From assembly GCF_023516595.1 (NCBI RefSeq), contig NZ_JAMGBG010000039.1, forward strand, positions 62,001-126,000: a DNA stretch of 64,000 bases, written 5' to 3'. The stretch comes from Streptomyces neyagawaensis (GTDB lineage: Bacteria; Actinomycetota; Actinomycetes; Streptomycetales; Streptomycetaceae). Shown here piece after piece: positions 58,031 through 64,000 of this stretch (its first letter is position 1; each line of letters begins with the position of its first letter). Position numbers and translations under genes: made by a program. Below the pieces are notes generated by a model. That model ran no database searches and was not told the DNA's origin. It saw nothing but the letters and a program-made list of their open reading frames with translations.

Positions 58031-58064
58031 GGGGGCCCGGGGCGGACATCCGCCCCGGGCCCCC
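58031..58064. terminator. Bidirectional terminator between aminotransferase and hemerythrin genes
   Basis: A perfect 16-bp stem (GGGGGCCCGGGGCGGA with TCCGCCCCGGGCCCCC) with a minimal CA centre, 3 bp after the aminotransferase stop and 29 bp from the convergent gene. Confidence 0.9.
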
Positions 58065-58092
58065 GAGTCCGTACCGGCCGCCGTCCGGTGCC

Positions 58093-58656
58093 TCAGGACT
58101 CCTTGCCGCGGCCGGTCATCGCGTCGCGCAGCCGGTCGACGAAACCCATGCCCGGCGCCAGCATCTTGTTGGCCGGGGGCTTGTCCGGCGCGGACGGGTG
58201 CGGCCGGGTCGGCGCGGTCTTCTTGGCCGTCCGCACCTTGTCGCCCAGCCGGTCCAGCATCTCCGCCGGACAGGACCGGGTCATCCGGGGCAAGAGATTG
58301 CTCTCCTCGTCCCGGACATGGCTCCTGATCTCCGTCATGAGCTGGGTGATCAGCCGGTCGAACTCGGGGTCGTCGGCCTCGCACCGCTCCAGGTCCTTCA
58401 TGAGGCGCTCGGCCTCGGCGTGGTCCTGCAGCTCACGGTCGGCGATCGCGTCCCCGTCGGGCACGTGCTCACGGACCGCAGGGTAGAGGTACGCCTCCTC
58501 GGCGACCGAGTGCCGGATCAGCTCGATGGTGACCTGGTCCGCGTACACCTTGCGTTTGGCGTGCCCCGAGGGCAGCTGTTCGATCTTGCCGAAGAGCTCC
58601 TCCACCTCGCGGTGGTCGGTCTTGAGTTCCTCGACGACGTTTCCGCCGTGTCCCAT
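58093..58656 (-). CDS. Hemerythrin HHE-domain protein
   Basis: 187 aa with AAAGGAG before the ATG. HHE cation-binding four-helix bundle in residues about 5-130: LKTDHREVEELFGKIEQL, LIRHSVAEEAYLYPAVREH, LQDHAEAERLMKDLE and IRSHVRDEESNLLPRM supply the His/Glu ligands of a di-iron site. The C-terminal 55 residues are Pro/Lys-rich and likely flexible. Such proteins sense or scavenge oxygen, NO or iron. Transcribed alone. Confidence 0.92.
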   Translation of the reverse strand: MGHGGNVVEELKTDHREVEELFGKIEQLPSGHAKRKVYADQVTIELIRHSVAEEAYLYPAVREHVPDGDAIADRELQDHAEAERLMKDLERCEADDPEFDRLITQLMTEIRSHVRDEESNLLPRMTRSCPAEMLDRLGDKVRTAKKTAPTRPHPSAPDKPPANKMLAPGMGFVDRLRDAMTGRGKES

Positions 58657-58879
58657 GACTCGCTCCTTTCCGCCTGTCCCGGCCGTCTGCCGCGGGCGGG
58701 CCCGAAGGGGGCCAGTGAACCCCTTTCGTGTCCGGTATCGACGTATTGATCCCTTGGTGGTCAGGTGGGCCGGCCTCTGTGGCCGAGGACACGTCCGCTG
58801 CGTGGCCTGCGCCATTTCCGTCGCGGCGCTCCCCGGCTACGTTCTTCGGTGCGCGCTCCCCAGTACCCCGGACGGCCCA

Positions 58880-59428
58880 GTGCACGCAGATCTCTCCCCC
58901 CTCATCGCCGCGACCGCCCAGTGGCTGACCCGCGCCTATCCGGCGGGCGGCGGCGCGATCGACTCCGCCCTCTGCGAGGCCCAGGCCCGGCAGGCGGTGA
59001 CCGTGGCCGCCTGGCTGCGCTACCCCACGCCGATGGACGCGGGCCTCGTCGGCATGTCCGGACCCGGCGGCTCGGCCCGGCTCGACTGGATCACCGGCTA
59101 CGAGACGGCCGATGACACGGCCGACGAGACGGACCCCGCGGCGGAGGACGAGCACGCCTGGCGGAGTTGGGTGGACGAGGTCGTCGCCAGCTGGGCGGCC
59201 TGCCTGCTCACCGACCCCGCCCTGGCCGGCGCCGCGGTGACCGCCCTCGCCGGCACCCACCACACCGCCGGTTCCCCCGTGGCCTTCCGCCGGCTGCTCG
59301 ATCCGGACGTCCAGGACCGCCGGGCCGCCGCGCTGCTGCGCCACCCCGATCTCCTCGCCCCCGTGGCCGGACTCCACCACGCGGGTCTCCTCGACGCACT
59401 GCGGCCGGGGCAGGCCCTGCCGGCGTGA
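58880..59428 (+). CDS. Conserved hypothetical protein, all-helical
   Basis: 182 aa from a GTG at 58880 (VHADLSPLIAATAQWLTRAY). An earlier start would add sequence unlike protein. Helical throughout, Ala-rich and acidic around ETADDTADETDPAAEDE. A Trp-rich segment, HAWRSWVDEVVASWAACLLT, is followed by TALAGTHHTAGSPVAFRRLL. No motif I can assign, and no signal or membrane segment. It stands alone between the hemerythrin and esterase genes. Confidence 0.65.
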   Translation: MHADLSPLIAATAQWLTRAYPAGGGAIDSALCEAQARQAVTVAAWLRYPTPMDAGLVGMSGPGGSARLDWITGYETADDTADETDPAAEDEHAWRSWVDEVVASWAACLLTDPALAGAAVTALAGTHHTAGSPVAFRRLLDPDVQDRRAAALLRHPDLLAPVAGLHHAGLLDALRPGQALPA

Positions 59429-59458
59429 ACCCCGGCCGCGAAGGGGCCCGGCCGCCCG

Positions 59459-60583
59459 CTACCAGCGCAGCGGAAGGCGCGCCACGAACTCGGTGAGCAG
59501 GTTCGCGAGGGTCCGGTGGTCGTTGAGCGACGGGTGCCAGTCGCAGCCGAGGAGGTCCAGGGCCGCGTCGCCGAAGAAGAAGTGGCGGACCCGGTCGTCG
59601 CCCCGCCGGTTGCGCTCCCGCACGATCCTCGTGGTCGCGTCGGCGAACGGCCGGGTGGCCGACACCACCAGGAACGTGCCGGGGCCGTAGCGCGCCCGCA
59701 GCCGGTCCAGGAACCCGTGGTAGGCGCTCTCGTAGTCGGCGACCAGCGCCTCCTGGGTGGCCCAGCGCTCACCGGGACGCAAGGGGGTGGAGAAGTCGTT
59801 GATGCCGAGCCCGATCACGACGACCTGGGGGCGCCAGCTGTCGGGCTTGCTCCACACGTCGCCGTCCACGTTCAGCAGGGCCCGCTCGTAGAACGTGCGG
59901 TAGCTGACGCCCGGGTCGCCGCCGTTGTAGTTGCGGACCATGCCGCGACCGGAGATCGCGTTGAGCTGGTGGTCCGCGTCGAGCCTGCGCGCGATCAGCG
60001 AGCCGAACGCGAGATCGGCGTTGCTGTTCCGGTTGACGCCGCCGTTGCCCGAACAGTCCCGTGTCTGCGAGACATTGCCGTAGCCGGCGGTGAACGAGTC
60101 GCCGATGAACTCGATCTGCCGGGTCCGCGCCCGGGGCGCGCCGAGGATCGCCCCGCCTGGGGCCGCCGTGAACCCGCCGAACCGTCCCACCGCCCACGGG
60201 CTCTCCGTGCGCTTGACCAGCCGCACCGTGTGCTCGGTGTCGGACAGGCCGCGCAGCCAGGACACGGTGCGGCCCGGCGTGACCAGCGTCGCGGCGGTCG
60301 TCCCGTCGATCCGGACGTCGTAGTCGTTGTTCGTGTCGTCGAGGACGATCCCGATGCCCGTGCCCCGGAACCGCGCCTCGAAGTACACGCCGGGCCAGGT
60401 GTACTGCACCATCCCGTCGGCGGCCTCCTTCACCCGGCCCACGGTGTGGAACACGGCCCGTGCGTCGGCGGCCGCCCGCGCGGGGGAGGGGAGGGCCGCG
60501 GTGACGAGCCCCGCGGCGGCGGCCGCGACCAGGGTCCTGCGGGAGAGGTGGGACGGTGGGGGCAAGGGGCGAGACACGTACAT
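59459..60583 (-). CDS. Secreted CE2-type SGNH/GDSL carbohydrate esterase
   Basis: 374 aa; ATG 60583 follows GAAGGG. Twin-arginine-like signal (SHLSRRTLVAAAAAGLVTAA). An N-terminal beta-sandwich of about 120 residues (VFHTVGRVKEAADGMVQYTW; YFEARFRGTGIGIVLDDTN) precedes the SGNH hydrolase domain. The latter has block I IEFIGDSFTAGYG, block III VVIGLGINDFSTPL and block V LGCDWHPSLNDHRT with the catalytic Asp-x2-His. This two-domain order defines carbohydrate esterase family 2, which deacetylates xylan and other plant glycans. A perfect CebR-type palindrome 41 bp upstream of the start suggests repression relieved by cello-oligosaccharides. Confidence 0.88.
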   Translation of the reverse strand: MYVSRPLPPPSHLSRRTLVAAAAAGLVTAALPSPARAAADARAVFHTVGRVKEAADGMVQYTWPGVYFEARFRGTGIGIVLDDTNNDYDVRIDGTTAATLVTPGRTVSWLRGLSDTEHTVRLVKRTESPWAVGRFGGFTAAPGGAILGAPRARTRQIEFIGDSFTAGYGNVSQTRDCSGNGGVNRNSNADLAFGSLIARRLDADHQLNAISGRGMVRNYNGGDPGVSYRTFYERALLNVDGDVWSKPDSWRPQVVVIGLGINDFSTPLRPGERWATQEALVADYESAYHGFLDRLRARYGPGTFLVVSATRPFADATTRIVRERNRRGDDRVRHFFFGDAALDLLGCDWHPSLNDHRTLANLLTEFVARLPLRW

Positions 60584-60623
60584 GTGACATCCCTTCGACA
60601 CGCGGACGGACGGGTGCGGAGTG

Positions 60624-60637
60624 TGGGAGCGCTCCCA
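60624..60637. promoter_or_regulatory. CebR-type operator TGGGAGCGCTCCCA
   Basis: A perfect 14-bp palindrome identical to the published consensus of CebR, the LacI-family cello-oligosaccharide repressor of Streptomyces. It lies 41 bp before the CE2 esterase start and on the far side from the response regulator, whose gene ends at 60759. It was found by reading, not by a scored scan. Confidence 0.85.
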
Positions 60638-60758
60638 GGCCATGTGCTTTCGAAGGTGACCGCCCCCCACCACCCCGTCAACCCCTCAGGTCGACATCCG
60701 TCACGCGCCGGACCACCGCGACGGTCCGCCCATCCGGCGGAAGTCGGCCGGGCGCCGA

Positions 60759-61472
60759 CTACGCCTGAGGCGGACGCGTCAGGCCCTTCTGGTACGCGTA
60801 ACGCACCGCCTGCGCCCGGTCCTTGACGCCCGTCTTGGCGAAGAGGTTGTTGATGTGCGTCTTGACGGTGGCCGGGGAGACATGGAGGGCGCGGGCGATC
60901 TCCGTGTTGCTGAGCCCGTCGGCGATACGGGCCAGCACCTCGGCCTCACGGGCGGTCAGCCCGTCGGGGAGCGCGGCGGGCGCAGGATCCGGCGCCGGGT
61001 GGGCCAGTTGCTCCAGCAGACGCCGCTGGATCCGTGGGGACAGACCGGCGTCCCCGTCCAGTACGGCATGGACCGCCCGTACGATCTCGTCGCCGTCGGC
61101 GTCCTTGGTCAGATAGCCGCGCGCCCCGGCCCGCAGCGCCGGGAAGAGCCAGTCGTCGTCGGCGTACGTGGTGAGCACGACGACCTCGGTACCGGGGTGG
61201 TCGGCGCGGACACGACGGGTCGCCTCGACGCCGTCGCAGCGGGGCATGCGCAGATCCATCAGCACGACGTCCGGGGCGAGTTCGGCGACGAGCCGTACGG
61301 CCTCCTCGCCGTCGCCCGCCGAACCGACCACCTCGATGCCGGGCAGCAGCCCGAGGATCATCACGATGCCCTCGCGCACCACGGTCTGGTCGTCGGCGAC
61401 CACCACCCGCGCCGTCCGGCCGCTCCCCGTCGTCGCGTCGTTGCTTCTGGCGTTCCCGGCCCCCTCGTTCAC
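60759..61472 (-). CDS. NarL/FixJ-type response regulator
   Basis: 237 aa from a GTG that overlaps the kinase stop as GTGA. Receiver (about 20-140) with Asp73 in VVLMDLRMPRCDG and Lys in GYLTKDADGDEI. LuxR-type helix-turn-helix (about 170-230): LTAREAEVLARIADGLSNTE, then IARALHVSPATVKTHINNLF. Partner of the kinase encoded immediately upstream. Targets unknown. Confidence 0.95.
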   Translation of the reverse strand: MNEGAGNARSNDATTGSGRTARVVVADDQTVVREGIVMILGLLPGIEVVGSAGDGEEAVRLVAELAPDVVLMDLRMPRCDGVEATRRVRADHPGTEVVVLTTYADDDWLFPALRAGARGYLTKDADGDEIVRAVHAVLDGDAGLSPRIQRRLLEQLAHPAPDPAPAALPDGLTAREAEVLARIADGLSNTEIARALHVSPATVKTHINNLFAKTGVKDRAQAVRYAYQKGLTRPPQA

Positions 61473-62641
61473 GCCGGCACCCGCAGCCGCACCACGAAGC
61501 CCTCCTCGTCCGGTCCCGCCTCCAGGGTGCCGCCGAGCAGTTCGGCCCGCTCCCGCATCCCGATCAGACCGTACCCGGAGCCGGCCGGGACCGGACCGCC
61601 GCCGTCGCGGCCCGGATCGCGCACGGCGCCGAAGTCCCGTACCTCCAGGGCGACATGCGCGTCCTCGTAGGCGAGCCGCAGCCGCACCCGGGCGCCGGGC
61701 GCGTGGCGGCGCACATTGGTCAGGGCCTCCTGGGCCACCCGGCGCACCGTCTGCGCGGCCTCCGCCGACAGCGCGCGGCGTTCACCGCCGACCTCCACGG
61801 CGGTCGCCTCGGTGAGGGCGGCCAGATCACGCAGGTACTCCTCCACCGGAGCCGTCTCGCCCCGCAGCGCGGACAGCGCCTGACGGGTCTCCGCCAGGCC
61901 CTCACGGGCCATGGCCCGGGCGGCGACGACCCGTTCGAGGATCCGCTCCCGCTCGGCGTCACGCTCGATCAGCAGCCGGGCCGCCTCCAGGTGGACCAAC
62001 TGGGCGGAGAGGCTGTGGGCGAGGACGTCGTGCATCTCGCGGGCGATCCTGGCCCGTTCGGTGAGGGCGGCGGCCTCCGCCTGGGCCTCCAGCGCGGCCC
62101 GTTCACGGAGTCGGAGCCGCAGGGCGTTCCCGCGCGCCTCGGCGTCCAGGCGCAGGACGTGGCCGAGGAGGAAGAGCCCGGCCGCGGTCGCGGCCGTCGT
62201 GGGCCATGGGTCGTCCGCCGTCACGGCGTAGCCGGCGAGCGCACCGGCGGCCACGGGAACCGCGGCGGCCCACGGCAGCCGCCGCAGCGCCACGACGACC
62301 ACACCGCACCACACGACGACCGCCAGCACGTCGAAGCCCACGGCCCGCGCCGCCACGGCGAGGCCCGCCGCCGCGAGGAGTATCAGCAGGGAGGTCCACA
62401 CCCGCCGGGCGAGGGTGAGCCGGAAGAACGCCCACACACCCAGCACGCAGCCCATCACGGCGACCACGTCGAACAGCGTCCGCCAGGACAGGACCGGGTG
62501 CTCCGAGATCCCGCGCCACAGCAGCAGCCCGGTCACGAAGACCCGTCCGGTCCAGGCGCGCAGCCGCCCGTACCGCGTGGCGCCCTCCCGGGAGAGCGCC
62601 TCCCGAGAGGGCCAGCTCGTCCAGGTCGTACGACGACTCAC
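61469..62641 (-). CDS. NarX/DesK-type sensor histidine kinase
   Basis: 390 aa, GTG start overlapping the previous stop as GTGA. An N-terminal array of about four to five transmembrane helices (35-165) without a large outer loop precedes the HisKA_3 domain with His204 in REMHDVLAHSLSAQL. HATPase motifs are VRRVAQEALTNVRRHAPGA and GSGYGLIGMRERAELLGG. The absence of an extracellular sensor suggests it reads membrane state or works with the membrane protein encoded just before it. Confidence 0.94.
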   Translation of the reverse strand: MSRRTTWTSWPSREALSREGATRYGRLRAWTGRVFVTGLLLWRGISEHPVLSWRTLFDVVAVMGCVLGVWAFFRLTLARRVWTSLLILLAAAGLAVAARAVGFDVLAVVVWCGVVVVALRRLPWAAAVPVAAGALAGYAVTADDPWPTTAATAAGLFLLGHVLRLDAEARGNALRLRLRERAALEAQAEAAALTERARIAREMHDVLAHSLSAQLVHLEAARLLIERDAERERILERVVAARAMAREGLAETRQALSALRGETAPVEEYLRDLAALTEATAVEVGGERRALSAEAAQTVRRVAQEALTNVRRHAPGARVRLRLAYEDAHVALEVRDFGAVRDPGRDGGGPVPAGSGYGLIGMRERAELLGGTLEAGPDEEGFVVRLRVPA

Positions 62642-63159
62642 ACACGGTCCTTCCGGGCGGCGGCGGGGGAGATGACGACTCGGCCGGCATCACGGTACGT
62701 CGGCTCCAGGCCGCAGGCCCGCCACTTGAGCACCCCGCCGCGGGCCAGCAGGGTCACCGCGAGCCCGAGCAGCAGGGCGCCGCCGCCCTGCTCCACGCCG
62801 GCCGCCGCCCCGGCGCCGTACAGCCCGGCCCGCGCGGCGACCCCGCCGAGCCACACCAGTGCGGTGGCCCCGGTGCCCTTGGCCCACACCGAGCCGTCCG
62901 CGGCCCGCCACACACGCGGGGTCACCGCCCAGCCGAGGCCCGTCAGCAGCCCCACCACCACCTCCGCGCCGAGCAGCGTGGCGGCGGCGACCGGATGCCG
63001 TCCGTCGAGCAGCCCCGGTTCCCGCACCGCCAGCACGGCCAGCGCGACGGGCAGCACCCACCACCGCCGGTCCAGGTCGATCCGCTGCGCCAGGAACTGC
63101 CGTACGACCACCCACCCGACGACCGCGACGATCACCAGCGCGTTGACGGACTCGGACAT
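62638..63159 (-). CDS. DUF1453-like membrane protein, first gene of the two-component operon
   Basis: 173 aa with GGAGG six bases before the ATG. Five or so hydrophobic segments: VNALVIVAVVGWVVV, WWVLPVALAVLAV, AATLLGAEVVVGLLTGLGWA, ATALVWLGGVAARAGLYGAG and GALLLGLAVTLLARGG. The Arg-rich RVWRAADGSVWAKG in the middle resembles DUF1453/CcdC-type membrane proteins of actinobacteria. Its stop overlaps the kinase GTG, so it probably belongs to the sensing unit. Confidence 0.78.
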   Translation of the reverse strand: MSESVNALVIVAVVGWVVVRQFLAQRIDLDRRWWVLPVALAVLAVREPGLLDGRHPVAAATLLGAEVVVGLLTGLGWAVTPRVWRAADGSVWAKGTGATALVWLGGVAARAGLYGAGAAAGVEQGGGALLLGLAVTLLARGGVLKWRACGLEPTYRDAGRVVISPAAARKDRV

Positions 63160-63473
63160 GGTCGCCTCCGGGGAACGGGGAAGTCCTGTACCCGTCAAGT
63201 TAGGCGGAAGCGCAGGTCAGGGGATCGGAGGCAGGGAGGATCGTGGGTGGAGGTGTCCTCTCCACCCACGGGTGGAGACGGGGTTTCCGGCGAGGGGCGG
63301 GGCGGGTCAGGGTGGGCCCGGGGCGGGTCCGCGGCGGGTCCGCGGTGGGGCCCGGGGCGGGTCCAGGGTAGGGGGCCGGGGCGAGGTGGGCCGTGTCGAC
63401 GGGGAGGGGTGGGCCGTGTCGACGGGGAGGGCGGGGGCATGGCTTGGGCGAGGGCTGTGGCCGTGTCCCGGTG
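63160..63473. repeat. 314-bp intergenic region with 23-bp tandem repeat
   Basis: No gene. GGTGGGCCGTGTCGACGGGG plus AG occurs at 63385-63406 and again at 63408-63429, period 23. Shorter G-rich repeats (GTGGAGACGGGG, GGGGCGGGTCCG) fill 63255-63375. The promoter of the minus-strand operon starting at 63159 must lie in its first part. Confidence 0.6.
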
Positions 63474-63887
63474 TCAGCCCGCCGTGTGCTCGACGCGCAG
63501 CCGCACCTGCTCCTCCAGGCGCCGCAGGCTGGTGTCGAGGGCGTCGGCCACGGCCTGCTCGCCCGGATCGTGGCTGTTGTCGAAGAAGGACAGATGGACC
63601 GTCACCTCGCTCGCCCCGCCGTCGATACCGGCGACCTGGAGCCACCCCGTGTAGCTCGACCGCCCCCGCGTGCCCCACTCCAGCCGCATCTGCTCGCGCC
63701 GGGCGCGCAGCAGCGCGGCCATGTCCTCGTCCGTGCGGTCCTCGTGCACGGTGACGGCGGGCAGACCGGCGGCCTCCACATGCAGGGCGTCCGGCAACCA
63801 GGCGTCCAGCTGGTCGACATTGGCAGCCTGGTCGAACACGTGCTCGGGCTGTGCGGGCATCGTGCGGGAACGTTCGTACTCGGTCAT
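63474..63887 (-). CDS. SRPBCC-superfamily (polyketide cyclase/START-like) protein
   Basis: 137 aa. The Bet v1-like START fold is suggested by the start YERSRTMPAQPEHVFDQAAN, then DQLDAWLPDALHVEAAGLP, strand pairs VTVHEDRTDED and SYTGWLQVAG, and the long C-terminal helix PGEQAVADALDTSLRRLEEQ. Such proteins bind hydrophobic ligands or modulate small molecules. GGTGG precedes the ATG. It stands alone. Confidence 0.75.
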   Translation of the reverse strand: MTEYERSRTMPAQPEHVFDQAANVDQLDAWLPDALHVEAAGLPAVTVHEDRTDEDMAALLRARREQMRLEWGTRGRSSYTGWLQVAGIDGGASEVTVHLSFFDNSHDPGEQAVADALDTSLRRLEEQVRLRVEHTAG

Positions 63888-64000
63888 GGCGGCACCACCT
63901 AGACCCGTCTCGGCGCAGCGGGATCCGCGCGTGAGCGTGCCGGGTACCCGGCCGCCCCCGGCGTGAATCAGCCGGGCGGCGGCGATGACGGCTGCCGCGC
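63888..64000. other. Right edge; possible C-terminus of another minus-strand gene
   Basis: On the minus strand a frame entering from the edge reads ARQPSSPPPG and stops at 63968-63970. Ten residues are too few to identify anything. The remaining 80 bp upstream of the SRPBCC gene are its likely promoter region. Confidence 0.25.

Noticed and set aside
58880..59428. Start of the unknown gene at an upstream codon near 58526
   Set aside because: The upstream part is antisense to the hemerythrin gene and its leader and is not protein-like.
1..64000. tRNA, rRNA, integrase, transposase or phage genes
   Set aside because: No cloverleaf-like sequence, rRNA motif or recombinase motif was seen; the window reads as ordinary chromosome.

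Overview
The window is chromosomal DNA of a Streptomyces or a very close relative. It has very high G+C with third-position GC bias, frequent GTG starts, and GGAGG-type ribosome binding sites. Several families are typical of the genus: a four-gene conservon (cvnA-D), MurT/GatD, small actinobacterial membrane proteins, PASTA/DUF lipoproteins beside a Ser/Thr kinase, and a perfect CebR-type palindrome. No rRNA, tRNA, CRISPR, integrase, transposase or phage gene was seen.

Layout. 1-4.5 kb: start of an Lrp/AsnC regulator, then an operon of LytTR response regulator, small membrane protein, SSS carboxylate symporter and LytS-type sensor kinase. The symporter is preceded by a chain of four overlapping mini-ORFs. 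4.5-8.7 kb: PASTA lipoprotein with a 14 x 39 bp Ser/Asp/Gly repeat, Ser/Thr kinase and a 51-aa membrane protein. 8.8-13.9 kb: housekeeping genes (ctaG-like, pfkA, gatD/murT, def). 14-22 kb: TetR and acyl-CoA dehydrogenase, P450 opposite a TenA-like protein, succinate-semialdehyde dehydrogenase, and an ATP-dependent DNA ligase coupled to a NUDIX hydrolase. 22-30.3 kb: thioredoxin-reductase-like flavoprotein opposite an XRE-cupin regulator, a quinone oxidoreductase with a paired acyl-CoA dehydrogenase operon, an AIM6-like phosphodiesterase, a phosphodiester glycosidase and a DUF779 protein. 30.6-35.7 kb: orphan sugar-binding lipoprotein and conservon. 35.8-41.1 kb: two tandem paralogous small proteins with a shared Gln-rich motif, TetR, secreted amidohydrolase with F5/8C domain, and MarR with its operator. 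41.2-46.1 kb: secreted GH30 galactanase-like enzyme, an ORF that runs through a terminator without a stop, and a cutinase.

46.3-56.7 kb holds the most striking locus. An operon runs accD-like carboxyltransferase, FadD32-like fatty acyl-AMP ligase, Pks13-like polyketide synthase (ACP-KS-AT-ACP-TE) and an Antigen-85-type esterase, followed by a PucR regulator and then the secreted cutinase. These are the enzyme classes that Mycobacteriales use for the terminal condensation and transfer of mycolic acids (Rv3799c-Rv3804c in M. tuberculosis), but here they sit in a Streptomyces-like genome, a genus that does not make mycolates. The reasonable reading is a pathway that activates a fatty acid, carboxylates a second acyl-CoA, condenses the two into an alpha-branched beta-keto acid, releases it with a Pks13-type thioesterase and hands it to a secreted acyltransferase. 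The product is unknown.

56.8-64 kb: class V aminotransferase, hemerythrin protein, unknown protein, a CE2-type SGNH esterase under a CebR-type palindrome, a three-gene overlapping operon (membrane protein, NarL-type kinase and regulator), and an SRPBCC protein. All assignments rest on reading motifs and remembered family features; no database search was run.
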